From Egicoccus halophilus (GTDB lineage Bacteria > Actinomycetota > Nitriliruptoria > Nitriliruptorales > Nitriliruptoraceae): a stretch of DNA of 64,000 bases. The notes beneath the pieces were generated by a model. The model ran no database searches. It saw only the letters and a program-made list of their open reading frames with translations, and was not told where the DNA came from. The stretch spans positions 1,860,001 to 1,924,000 of the forward strand of contig NZ_CP036250.1 of assembly GCF_004300825.1 (NCBI RefSeq). The letters run 5' to 3'. Positions 33,411 to 41,282 of the stretch are shown here, in pieces (position 1 is the stretch's first letter; every line of letters begins with the position of its first letter). The translations under genes were made by a program, and so were the position numbers.

Positions 33411-34940
33411 ATGACCCAGTCCCGATCCCACGCGAGCCCGCACCTGAGCCAGCAACCGCGCCCGATGGGCCTGTTCGCCGACTACGACGTCGGCGGCGAC
33501 CGCTTCTTCGACGAGGTCTTCGGGACCGACGGCAGCACGCGGGAGCACTATCGCGTCCTCGTCGACCGCCTGCGGTCCCTGACGCCGCAGGACCTCGACC
33601 GTCGCCAGGCCATCCGCGACCGGATCTTCCGGACGCAGGGCATCACGTTCACCGTCTACGACGGGGGCGAGCGCGACGAGGGGATCGAGCGCACGTTCCC
33701 CATGGACCTGCTGCCGCGGATCATCCCGGCCGACGAGTGGACGCACATCGAAGCCGGTGTGGCGCAGCGCGTCACCGCCCTCAACCGCTTCCTCGAGGAC
33801 CTCTACATGGGGGAGCAGGCAGCGGTCAACGACCGCGTCGTCCCGCGCTGGCTGGTCCACACCGCCGACGGCTTCCGACGCGAGGCGTTCGGCATCCCGG
33901 TGCCCCACGCCGCCCGGTGCCTGGTGTCGGGCGTCGACCTCGTGCGTGACGTCGACGGCGTCTACCGGGTGCTGGAGGACAACCTGCGCAACCCGTCGGG
34001 CATCTCCTACGTGTTGGAGAACCGGGCCGCCATGACCCGGGTGCTGCCGCTGGTGTTCTCCCGACAGCGGGTCCGGCCGGTGGACCACTACGGCCCGATG
34101 TTGCTGCGGGCGCTACGGGAAGTGGCCCCACCTGCGGCCGGTGAGCACCCGACCGCGGTGGTGCTGACGCCCGGCATCTACAACTCGGCCTACTTCGAGC
34201 ACGCCTTCCTCGCCCGACAGATGGGCATCGAGCTGGTGGAGGGACGCGACCTGGTCGTCGACGAGCACGTCGTCTACATGCGCACCACCCGTGGGCTCGA
34301 ACGCGTCGACGTGATCTACCGCCGCATCGACGACGACTTCCTGGACCCGGTGGTGTTCCGACCCGACTCCGCGCTGGGCGTGCCGGGGCTGCTCTCGGCC
34401 GCCCGTGCGGGCAACGTCACCATCGCCAACGCGCTGGGCAACGGGGTGGCCGACGACAAGGCCGTGTACGCCTTCGTGCCCGATCTGATCCGTTACTACC
34501 TCGGCGAGGATCCGGTGCTGCCCAACGTCGACACCTACCTGCTGTGGGAGGCCGACCAGCGCGCCGCCGTCCTCGACCGGCTCGACGAGCTCGTGGTCAA
34601 GCCCGTGGCCGCGTCGGGTGGCTACGGGATGCTCATCGGCCCCCACGCCGACGACGAGGAGTTGGCCCGCTTCCGCACCCGGATCGAGGCCGACCCCCGG
34701 GCCTACATCGCCCAGGAGGTGGTGTCGCTCTCGCGTCACCCCACGCTGGTGGACCACTCCTTCGAGGGTCGTCACGTCGACCTGCGCCCGTTCGCGATCA
34801 GTGGCGAGAGTGTCGAGGTGATCCCCGGCGGACTGACCCGGGTGGCCCTGCGCCGCGGGTCGTTGGTGGTCAACTCGTCACAGGGCGGCGGCTCGAAGGA
34901 CACCTGGGTGCTCGACGGACACGCGACCGGAGACGGCTGA
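33411..34940 (+). CDS. Circularly permuted ATP-grasp protein
   Basis: A 509-residue circularly permuted ATP-grasp ligase of the type always found with alpha-E and transglutaminase-like genes. Family segments are the N-terminal GITFTVYDGGERDEG, FPMDLLPRIIP, VLEDNLRNPSGISYVLENR, VVLTPGIYNSAYFEH, LVVKPVAASGGYGM (the nucleotide-binding loop) and HVDLRPFAI. Such enzymes are predicted to form amide or peptide bonds using ATP; the product is not known. ATG 33411 is set by a TAGGGT box. The alpha-E gene overlaps its stop (TGATG). Confidence 0.9.
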   Translation: MTQSRSHASPHLSQQPRPMGLFADYDVGGDRFFDEVFGTDGSTREHYRVLVDRLRSLTPQDLDRRQAIRDRIFRTQGITFTVYDGGERDEGIERTFPMDLLPRIIPADEWTHIEAGVAQRVTALNRFLEDLYMGEQAAVNDRVVPRWLVHTADGFRREAFGIPVPHAARCLVSGVDLVRDVDGVYRVLEDNLRNPSGISYVLENRAAMTRVLPLVFSRQRVRPVDHYGPMLLRALREVAPPAAGEHPTAVVLTPGIYNSAYFEHAFLARQMGIELVEGRDLVVDEHVVYMRTTRGLERVDVIYRRIDDDFLDPVVFRPDSALGVPGLLSAARAGNVTIANALGNGVADDKAVYAFVPDLIRYYLGEDPVLPNVDTYLLWEADQRAAVLDRLDELVVKPVAASGGYGMLIGPHADDEELARFRTRIEADPRAYIAQEVVSLSRHPTLVDHSFEGRHVDLRPFAISGESVEVIPGGLTRVALRRGSLVVNSSQGGGSKDTWVLDGHATGDG

Positions 34941-35944
34941 TGCTGGCACGCCTCGCCGAGAACCTGTTCTGGGCCGGCCGCTACGTCGAGCGGGCCGAGG
35001 ACACCGCCAGGATGGTGGACGTCACCTACCACACGCTGCTGGAGTCACCGGCGAGCGAGGTCGGCGGCAGTTGGGCGCAACTGCTCGACGTGCTGCACCT
35101 GCGCACCGCCTACGGGCAGCGTCCACTCGCGCCGGCCGAGGTGCTCGCGTTCCTCGTCCTCGACCGCGACAACACCGGCTCGATCACCTCCTCGATCGTG
35201 CGGGCGCGCGAGAACGCCCGTTCCGTGCGGGAGCTGATCTCCTCGGAGCTGTGGGAGTCCGTCAACGACCTGCACCTCGACCTCGGCTCGCGGGACCTGC
35301 GCCGGGAGCTCACCGATCAGCCCTACGAGCTGTTCAAGACGATCCGTCGGGCGTGCCTGACCATCTACGGCGTCGCCAGCGAGACCATGCCGCGTGACGA
35401 CGGCTGGCGGTTCATGGCCCTGGGGCGGGTCCTCGAGCGCGCGGAGATGACCTGCCGCCTGATCGACATCCGCTACCAACACCTCGAGGACCTCGCCGGC
35501 CCCTCGCGACGGTTGGTCGGCGCGAACGCCGAGCGTCCGCGCGGAGCCGACCGCACCGACTTCCACCACTGGATCGCGGTGCTCAAGTCCGCGTCCGCGT
35601 TCGAGGCCTACCGGCGTCGCTACCGGTCCTCGATGGACCCCGCCGACGTGGTCGAGTTCCTGCTGCTCGAGCCCGACCTGCCCCGCAGCGTGGTGTTCTG
35701 CCTGTCGAGTGCCATGCACCAGCTGCAGGTGCTCAGTCGTGGTCGCCCCAGCCGGGCCGTCCGCGCCCTGGGCCGCGTCACGGCATCCCTGCAGTACCGT
35801 GACGTCGGTGAGTTGTTCGACCTCGGCCTGCACGACTTCCTCGACACCGTGCAGGCGCGGGTGGCCGACGTCGCCGAGGCGGTCGCCGACGAGTTCTTCC
35901 GTCACCATCCGGTCGGGTCGATGCACGCCATCGCCACGGCCTGA
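34940..35944 (+). CDS. Alpha-E domain-containing protein
   Basis: A 334-residue all-helical protein of the alpha-E family. Its N-terminus LARLAENLFWAGRYVERAEDTARM and the repeat-like later segment FMALGRVLERAEMTCRLIDIRY show the family's paired Glu/Arg helices. The family occurs with circularly permuted ATP-grasp and transglutaminase genes, and is thought to be part of the same peptide-forming or peptide-processing complex. It has no signal peptide, so it is cytoplasmic. The ATG overlaps the ATP-grasp stop. Confidence 0.9.
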   Translation: MLARLAENLFWAGRYVERAEDTARMVDVTYHTLLESPASEVGGSWAQLLDVLHLRTAYGQRPLAPAEVLAFLVLDRDNTGSITSSIVRARENARSVRELISSELWESVNDLHLDLGSRDLRRELTDQPYELFKTIRRACLTIYGVASETMPRDDGWRFMALGRVLERAEMTCRLIDIRYQHLEDLAGPSRRLVGANAERPRGADRTDFHHWIAVLKSASAFEAYRRRYRSSMDPADVVEFLLLEPDLPRSVVFCLSSAMHQLQVLSRGRPSRAVRALGRVTASLQYRDVGELFDLGLHDFLDTVQARVADVAEAVADEFFRHHPVGSMHAIATA

Positions 35945-35992
35945 CCGTTCCCGGCACCCGACGGTGCCGATCGACGCGACCGAGGGAAGCCC

Positions 35993-36958
35993 GTGAGGCT
36001 CGACATCCGCTACACGACCCGGTTCGTCTACGAGGCCCCGGTGGTCGAGTCCCAGAACGAGCTGCGGGCCTGCCCGGCGTCCGACGAGCGTCAGCAGTTG
36101 GTCCACTACGACGTGACGACCACGCCGTCGTCGCGGGTCGCCTCCTACGTCGACTACTGGGGGACGCGGGTGGACACGTTCGGCATCCGCGGACCGCACC
36201 AGCTGCTGGAGGTCGCGGCGGAGGCGACCGTCGAGACCCTGCCGGTGGTCGCGCCCACGGTCGGTCTGCCACGTGCGGCCCTGCAGGACCCCGTCTTCCG
36301 TGACCGCCATCAGGAACTGCTGCAACGCTCCGCCCATGTCGACTGGGGGACCGGGGTCGCTGCCGCGGCACGACGGCACGCCGAAGGGGCGGGGGACGAC
36401 GTGCTGGCCCTCGTCCATGCCGTCCACGAGGGCGCCGCCGAGCTGTCCTACGCGCCCGGCCGGACCTACGTCGGCGTGCCCGTCGAGAAGGTGCTCGCCG
36501 CGGGAGGCGGCGTGTGCCAGGACTTCGCGCACCTCGCGATCGCCATGTACCGCAGCCTCGGCGTCCCGGCGCGCTACGTGTCCGGCTACTTCTTCACCCG
36601 GGACGACGCCACGGGCGCCGACGTGCACGAGGCCGAGGAGGTGGAGGTCGTGACCCACGCCTGGGTCGAGGTGGCGGTCCCGCTGCCCGCGGCCGACGGC
36701 GGACGAGGCGTCGGTGCCCACCTCTGGTTGGCGCTCGACCCCACCAACCGTCAGCCCGTGGGGGAGCGGCACGTCACGATCGGCCGAGGTCGCGACTACG
36801 ACGACGTCTCACCGTTCCGGGGCGTCTTCTCCGGACCTCCCGCCCACGAACTGTCCGTCAACGTGCGCATGCGACGTCTGGCCCTCGAGCCGCTCGGTGA
36901 CGTCGCCGGTACCCGACGTCCTGCCGTGGGCCCGTCGCAGCGCCAGCAACAGCAGTGA
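35993..36958 (+). CDS. Transglutaminase-like cysteine protease
   Basis: A 321-residue protein with a bacterial transglutaminase N-terminal beta domain (RLDIRYTTRFVYEAPVVESQN) and a transglutaminase core. The Cys-His-Asp triad is complete: GGGVCQDFAHL (Cys about 173), THAWVEVAVP (His about 222) and LALDPTNRQPVGERH (Asp about 249). Members of this group are more often proteases or peptidases than cross-linkers. It lies 48 nt after the alpha-E gene, with GAGGGA before GTG 35993, and completes the three-gene cassette. The C-terminus ends in a Gln run. Confidence 0.9.
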   Translation: MRLDIRYTTRFVYEAPVVESQNELRACPASDERQQLVHYDVTTTPSSRVASYVDYWGTRVDTFGIRGPHQLLEVAAEATVETLPVVAPTVGLPRAALQDPVFRDRHQELLQRSAHVDWGTGVAAAARRHAEGAGDDVLALVHAVHEGAAELSYAPGRTYVGVPVEKVLAAGGGVCQDFAHLAIAMYRSLGVPARYVSGYFFTRDDATGADVHEAEEVEVVTHAWVEVAVPLPAADGGRGVGAHLWLALDPTNRQPVGERHVTIGRGRDYDDVSPFRGVFSGPPAHELSVNVRMRRLALEPLGDVAGTRRPAVGPSQRQQQQ

Positions 36959-36980
36959 CCCGGACGGTTCTCGTGCCGGC

Positions 36981-37007
36981 TTGAGTCCGCGGCGACGCTG
37001 CCGACGA
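36981..37007 (+). promoter_or_regulatory. Sigma-28-like promoter before pilZ gene
   Basis: TTGAGTCC-N11-GCCGACGA resembles the FliA/WhiG consensus TAAAGTTT-N11-GCCGATAA: the spacing is exact, 6 of 8 bases match in the -10 half and 4 of 8 in the -35 half. It lies 60 nt before the PilZ start. Confidence 0.4.
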
Positions 37008-37067
37008 GGGCAGCAGCATGCCGGCTCGGGTGACGCGCCCGGGTCCTCGGTACCACGGAGGGAACCG

Positions 37068-37739
37068 ATGCTGCGCCGCCGATCGTCGATGACCGCGCCC
37101 CCACCCCACGAGGAGCCGCTGCGCGTCCCGATCGAGGGGACGATCGTCGCCCTCGAGCTCGTGGACGTCGACCGGGTCTGGCGCAGCCGCGTCGAGGTAC
37201 AGCAGGGGCGCGAACTCGTGGTGATCGCCCCGACCCGCCCGATGGGGCCACCGATCCTGCCCGAGCCCGGCCGCGGTGTGGTCGTCGGCTGGCCCAGCGC
37301 CTGGGGGTACCTCGAGGCGCAGGCGCGTCTCACCCGTGCCGATGCCGGCGACATCGCGACCTGGGTGCTCGACGTGGAGCGCAGCGCCCTCTCGCAGCGC
37401 CGCGCCGCGTTCCGCCTCGACGCCCGGCTCGCCCTGACGATCACCGTCGACCGTGTCGGTGAGGTACCCGCCACCACGCGCAACCTGTCCGAGGGCGGGC
37501 TCGCGTGCGAACTGCCGCTGCGTCACGAGCTGGATGCCGGCACGCCGCTGGGGTTCGCACTCCAGCTGCCCGACGGTCGTCTGGTCGGGCAGGGCATGGT
37601 CATCCGGGCCGTGCGGATGGTGCCCGACGGGACCGAGCTCGGCATCGCCTTCGACGAACTCGACCCCGCCGAGGCCGAGCGACTGCGCCAGTACGTCTTC
37701 GAGGAGCAGCTCGCACGCCGCGCCAGCGGCCTGCGCTGA
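37068..37739 (+). CDS. PilZ domain protein, YcgR-like
   Basis: A 223-residue cyclic-di-GMP receptor. The N-terminal half (about 20-105) is a YcgR-like flagellar-brake N domain; the C-terminal half is a PilZ domain with the ligand motifs SQRRAAFRLD (RxxxR, about 109) and NLSEGGLACEL (N/DxSxxG, about 138). Proteins of this build slow flagella or alter other surface functions when c-di-GMP is high. ATG 37068 has GGAGGGA 5 nt upstream. A sigma-28-like promoter precedes it, which supports a motility link. Confidence 0.85.
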   Translation: MLRRRSSMTAPPPHEEPLRVPIEGTIVALELVDVDRVWRSRVEVQQGRELVVIAPTRPMGPPILPEPGRGVVVGWPSAWGYLEAQARLTRADAGDIATWVLDVERSALSQRRAAFRLDARLALTITVDRVGEVPATTRNLSEGGLACELPLRHELDAGTPLGFALQLPDGRLVGQGMVIRAVRMVPDGTELGIAFDELDPAEAERLRQYVFEEQLARRASGLR

Positions 37740-38331
37740 GGCGACGCGGACCCGAAGAGCGGCGTCCGGACAGGAAGGAGGGCCCCGAGCGACGCTGCGA
37801 GTCGTGGTCGTGGTGTCGACCCGGGCCGCCCGGGCCGATCCTCGCGTCTTCTCGGGACCCTCGGCGGTCACCGGTCGGCTCGACGCTCTCCTGGGGAGCG
37901 GAGCCGTTCGCGCTCAGGTCGGTGACGGCCAGTGCCCGTCGCATCGCCCGAGCGGGCGACGTGTGGTTCGGCAGTGGCCACCGTGTCCCATCCTCGCTGC
38001 CCATCGGCGCGTGGCGGGTGGTGGGCTCCCGTCCCTCGTGCGGACACGCTCCGACCGTAACGGTCACCGGCGTCGCCGTCGACGGACGGCGCGGGCAGCG
38101 AGGGGGCGCGCACGCAGGGTGGACGGCCGCAGTCGCACGACCACCGTCCGCCGCTTCCCACCGTTTGCACCGACGGACTGGCGGGAGCCCGGCCGTCGTC
38201 GGACCATGCCCTCCTGCCGCCGCGACCACGCCCGCCTCCGCCGGGCGTCTCAGGTCGCGGTGTCGCCGTCCGCGGCGCATCGCCGATCGTCCCGTCGTGC
38301 CGGGACGCGTGCTCAGGAAGGAGCCGTTGTC
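37740..38331 (+). other. 592-bp untranslated region before metN
   Basis: No convincing gene on either strand. It contains a two-part RNA fold (37927-37979), a 13-bp palindrome GACCGTAACGGTC (38053-38065) and, at its end, the metN ribosome-binding site AAGGAG. I looked for the known S-box, SAM-II and SAM-IV consensus elements and did not see them. Confidence 0.55.
37927..37979 (+). ncRNA. Predicted two-stem RNA structure upstream of metNIQ
   Basis: GGCCAGTGCC (37927-37936) pairs with GGCAGTGGCC (37970-37979), a 10-bp stem with one G-G mismatch. It encloses TCGCCC-gagc-GGGCGA, a perfect 6-bp hairpin with a tetraloop. It may be part of a regulatory leader for methionine uptake or the terminator of the pilZ gene 188 nt upstream. 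It matches no riboswitch I know. Confidence 0.35.
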
Positions 38332-39324
38332 GTGATCCGGTTGTCCGGCGTGTCCAAGGTCTTCCCCGGTCGTTCGGGGGACGTGGTCGCCCTCGCCGAC
38401 GTCGACATCGAGGTCGGGCGCGGCGAGATCTGTGGCGTCGTCGGGCAGAGCGGTGCGGGCAAGTCGACCCTGCTGCGGTGCGTGAACCTGCTCGAGCGTC
38501 CCAGTTCCGGCAGTGTCGAGATCGACGGCGTGGAGCTCACCACCCTCGACGCCGCCGCCCTGCGCGACGCCCGCCGCGGCATCGGCACGGTCTTCCAGCA
38601 GTTCGCGTTGCTGAGCTCGCGCAGCGCCGCCGACAACGTCGCGCTGCCGCTCGAGGTCGCCGGCGTGCCGCGTGCCCGTCGCCGCGAACGCGTGCGCGAA
38701 CTGCTCGAACTGGTCGGGCTCGAGGACCGCGCGGACGCCCACCCGGCACAGCTGTCCGGGGGCCAGCAGCAGCGCGTCGGGATCGCCCGCGCGCTGGCCA
38801 CCGAGCCGCGGGTGCTGCTGTGCGACGAGGCGACCTCCGCGCTCGACCCGGAGACCACCGACCAGATCCTCGATCTGCTGCGCGACCTCAACCGGCGTCT
38901 CGACCTCACCGTGCTGCTCATCACCCACGAGATGCACGTCGTCGAACGCATCTGCGACCGCGGGGTGCTGCTCAAGGAGGGCCGCGTCGTCGAGTCCGGC
39001 CGGGTCGCCGACCTGCTCGCCCAGCCGCGCTCGGTGCTCGCCGCGGGACTCGGGCCGAAGCTGCCCGCCCCGGACCCGGACGTCGCCGCCCGGATCGAGG
39101 GAACGCTGCTCGACGTCCGTTTCCTCGGTGACCTCGTCGGCGAGCCCGTCATCGCCGACCTCGTCCGCCGGTTCGACCTCGACGTCTCCGTCGTCGGCGG
39201 CGGTGTCGACGTCATCGCCGGCACCCGGATCGGCCGGCTGCACCTGCAGCTGCCCGCCGGGGACCACGCCGGCGCGATCGCGCACCTGCGCCGACGGGGC
39301 GCCGAGGTGGAGGTGATCGCATGA
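38332..39324 (+). CDS. metN: Methionine ABC transporter ATP-binding protein
   Basis: A 330-residue MetN. It has Walker A GQSGAGKSTL (about 39), Q loop VFQQFALLSSR, signature LSGGQQQRVGIARAL, Walker B LLCDEATSALD and H loop ITHEMHV. The C-terminal NIL (ACT-like) domain (about 250-330: LLDVRFLGDLVGEPVIADL, DVIAGTRIGRL) binds methionine and shuts down uptake in the family. GTG 38332 has AAGGAG 8 nt upstream. It forms an importer with MetI and MetQ, coupled by a 4-nt overlap. Confidence 0.94.
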   Translation: MIRLSGVSKVFPGRSGDVVALADVDIEVGRGEICGVVGQSGAGKSTLLRCVNLLERPSSGSVEIDGVELTTLDAAALRDARRGIGTVFQQFALLSSRSAADNVALPLEVAGVPRARRRERVRELLELVGLEDRADAHPAQLSGGQQQRVGIARALATEPRVLLCDEATSALDPETTDQILDLLRDLNRRLDLTVLLITHEMHVVERICDRGVLLKEGRVVESGRVADLLAQPRSVLAAGLGPKLPAPDPDVAARIEGTLLDVRFLGDLVGEPVIADLVRRFDLDVSVVGGGVDVIAGTRIGRLHLQLPAGDHAGAIAHLRRRGAEVEVIA

Positions 39325-39971
39325 GCCAGCTCGCCCCCCTGCTGCTCGACGCCACCCTCGAGACCCTCTACATGGTCGGCGTCGCCGGACTCGTCAGCCT
39401 CGTGCTCGGCGTGCCGCTCGGCGTGGCCCTGATCGCCACCGGCCCCGGTGGTCTGCGCCCGCAGCCGGTCGTGAACCGGGTGCTGGGCACCGCGGTCAAC
39501 ATCGGGCGTTCCCTGCCGTTCATCATCCTGCTCATCGCCCTGATCCCGTTCACCCGGCTGGTGGTCGGCACCTCGCTGGGATCCACCGCCGCGATCGTCC
39601 CGCTGGCCGTCGGCGCCATCCCGTTCTACGCCCGGCTCATCGAGGCCTCGCTCGCCGAGGTCCACCCGAGCAAGCTCGAAGCCGCCGTCGCCATGGGCTC
39701 CACGCACCGGCAGATCGTCAGCAAGGTGCTGCTGCCCGAGGCGATGCCGTCGCTGGTCGCCGGTCTGACCGTCACCCTCATCGCCCTGGTGTCCTACTCG
39801 GCGATGGCCGGCGTGGTCGGTGGTGGCGGACTCGGCGACGTGGCCATCCGCTTCGGCTACCAACGCTTCCGCGGTGACGTGATGCTCGCCACCGTGGTCC
39901 TGCTGGTCGTGATCGTCCAGCTCCTGCAGGTCGTCGGTGACCTGCTCGTGCGCCGGCTCCGGCGCCACTGA
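39321..39971 (+). CDS. metI: Methionine ABC transporter permease
   Basis: A 216-residue permease of the MetI type with five membrane helices. The EAA loop is SKLEAAVAMGSTHRQIVSKVLLPEA (about residues 117-140), and SYSAMAGVVGGGGLGDVAIRFGYQR is the MetI C-terminal signature. The ATG overlaps the metN stop (ATGA). The lipoprotein MetQ follows 74 nt downstream. Confidence 0.94.
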   Translation: MSQLAPLLLDATLETLYMVGVAGLVSLVLGVPLGVALIATGPGGLRPQPVVNRVLGTAVNIGRSLPFIILLIALIPFTRLVVGTSLGSTAAIVPLAVGAIPFYARLIEASLAEVHPSKLEAAVAMGSTHRQIVSKVLLPEAMPSLVAGLTVTLIALVSYSAMAGVVGGGGLGDVAIRFGYQRFRGDVMLATVVLLVVIVQLLQVVGDLLVRRLRRH

Positions 39972-40045
39972 CCCCGTCCGACGTCGCGCGACACCACCCT
40001 CCCGCCCGGTGTGCGCGACGCATCCTCCCCCGAAAGGTGCTCCAC

Positions 40046-40876
40046 GTGCGCTCCTCCCTCCGTGCCCTTCCCGCCACACTCGCCGCGGTGCTGCTGTTGA
40101 CCGCCTGCGGTGGTGGTGACACCGGCGGCGAGCAGGCCGACGGGTCTCCCGACGCGCCGCTGCGCGTCGGCGTCTCGCCCGTCCCGCACGCCGACATCCT
40201 CGGTTTCGTCGCCGACGAACTCGCCGCCGACGCCGGCCTCGAGATCGAGGTCGTCGAGTTCACCGACTACATCCAGCCCAACGTCGCCCTCGACGAGGGC
40301 GAGCTCGACGCCAACTACTTCCAGACGGTGCCCTACCTCGAGGAGCAGATGGCCACCGCGGGCTACGACTTCGTCGCCCTCGAGCCGGTGCACGTCGAGC
40401 CGCTGGGCCTGTACTCCGAGCGTCACGGCGCGCTCGACGAGCTGCCCGACGGCGCCACGGTGGCCATCGCCAACGACCCGACCAACGCCGCCCGCGGCCT
40501 GCGGCTGCTCGAGGCCAACGGCCTGATCACCCTGGCCGACACCGGTGACGCCGCGCCGACCGTGCTCGACCTCGAGGACAACCCGCGCGACCTCGACATC
40601 ACCGAGATCGAGGCGGCCCAGCTGCCCCGCACCCTCCAGGACGTGGACGCCGCCGTCATCAACGGCAACTACGCGATCGAGGCCGGCCTCGTGCCCGCCG
40701 ACGACGCACTCGCGCTCGAGGCGGCCGAGGGCAACCCCAACGCCAACCTCGTCGTCGTCCGCGAGGGCGACCAGGACGACCCGCGCATCGAGCAGCTCGA
40801 GGAACTGCTCCACAGCGACGAGGTGCGCGACTTCATCGACACCACCTACGAAGGTGCCGTCCTCCCGGCCTTCTGA
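40046..40876 (+). CDS. metQ: Methionine-binding lipoprotein (NlpA/MetQ family)
   Basis: A 276-residue D/L-methionine-binding lipoprotein. Signal peptide with lipobox LTAC (about residue 21), then LRVGVSPVPHADILGFVA, FTDYIQPNVALDEGELDANYFQTVPYLEE in parts, and VAIANDPTNAARGLRLLE, all MetQ hallmarks; PRTLQDVDAAVINGNYAIEAGL near the end closes the binding site. GTG 40046 is preferred over GTG 40037 because AAAGG lies 8 nt upstream of it. It delivers methionine to MetNI. Confidence 0.93.
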   Translation: MRSSLRALPATLAAVLLLTACGGGDTGGEQADGSPDAPLRVGVSPVPHADILGFVADELAADAGLEIEVVEFTDYIQPNVALDEGELDANYFQTVPYLEEQMATAGYDFVALEPVHVEPLGLYSERHGALDELPDGATVAIANDPTNAARGLRLLEANGLITLADTGDAAPTVLDLEDNPRDLDITEIEAAQLPRTLQDVDAAVINGNYAIEAGLVPADDALALEAAEGNPNANLVVVREGDQDDPRIEQLEELLHSDEVRDFIDTTYEGAVLPAF

Positions 40877-40962
40877 TCCCGTGCCGCCGGGTTCCTCGCT
40901 GCCGATGGCGGGGGACCCGGCGGTCGGCGTCTGCCGGACTGGTCACCCGGCGGCGCGACCGC

Positions 40963-41056
40963 ACGTGCGTCGTGGTCCGCGATCCGGGGGCGCGGGACGC
41001 ACGTGCGTCGTGGTCCGCAATCCGGGGGTGCGGGACGCACGTGCGTCGTGGTCGGC
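40963..41056. repeat. 38-bp tandem repeat, 2.5 copies, with palindromic junctions
   Basis: Units at 40963-41000 and 41001-41038 differ at 2 of 38 positions; a partial third unit runs from 41039 to about 41056. Each junction forms the 14-bp palindrome GACGCACGTGCGTC (40996-41009 and 41034-41047), also present at 24145-24158. Not a CRISPR: there are no spacers. Confidence 0.85.
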
Positions 41057-41166
41057 GCGATGGCGCCTGCCGAGGTCACCCGGCCGCGGCCCACCGAGGA
41101 CACGCTGAGCCGGGCCGTTGCGGTCCGGTGGTCGTCTTGCGGGATCGGTGGTGGCGTCCTACTATT

Positions 41167-41184
41167 CGAAACACGGATGTTGCG
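41167..41184 (+). promoter_or_regulatory. Candidate SufR operator
   Basis: CGAAACA-CGGA-TGTTGCG, an inverted repeat with 6 of 7 arm positions matching, in an AT-richer patch with TACTAT just upstream and CGTAATT just downstream. It lies about 100 nt before the sufR start, where autoregulation of the SUF operon would occur. Confidence 0.45.
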
Positions 41185-41282
41185 TAATTGCCAGTTCCCA
41201 CCGGGAAAGGTTCCCGGGTCGGGAGTGCACGCGACACCACCTCTCCCGATCCGCGTCCGCTGATGCGCACGAAGGTTGCCCC

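Larger units (their letters stand above)
40877..41282. other. 406-bp region between metQ and sufR
   Basis: No gene. It holds the 38-bp tandem repeat (40963-41056) and a less GC-rich promoter region (about 41155-41200) with a candidate SufR operator. Confidence 0.7.

Noticed and set aside
37868-38170. A 100-codon minus-strand frame in the metN leader
   Set aside because: Irregular Arg/Gly/Thr-rich composition, no ribosome-binding site and no recognisable motif.
37740-38331. S-box, SAM-II or SAM-IV riboswitch before metN
   Set aside because: I could not find the conserved cores of these classes by eye; only an unassigned fold is reported.
40963-41056. CRISPR array
   Set aside because: The repeats are directly adjacent with no spacers, and no cas genes are present.
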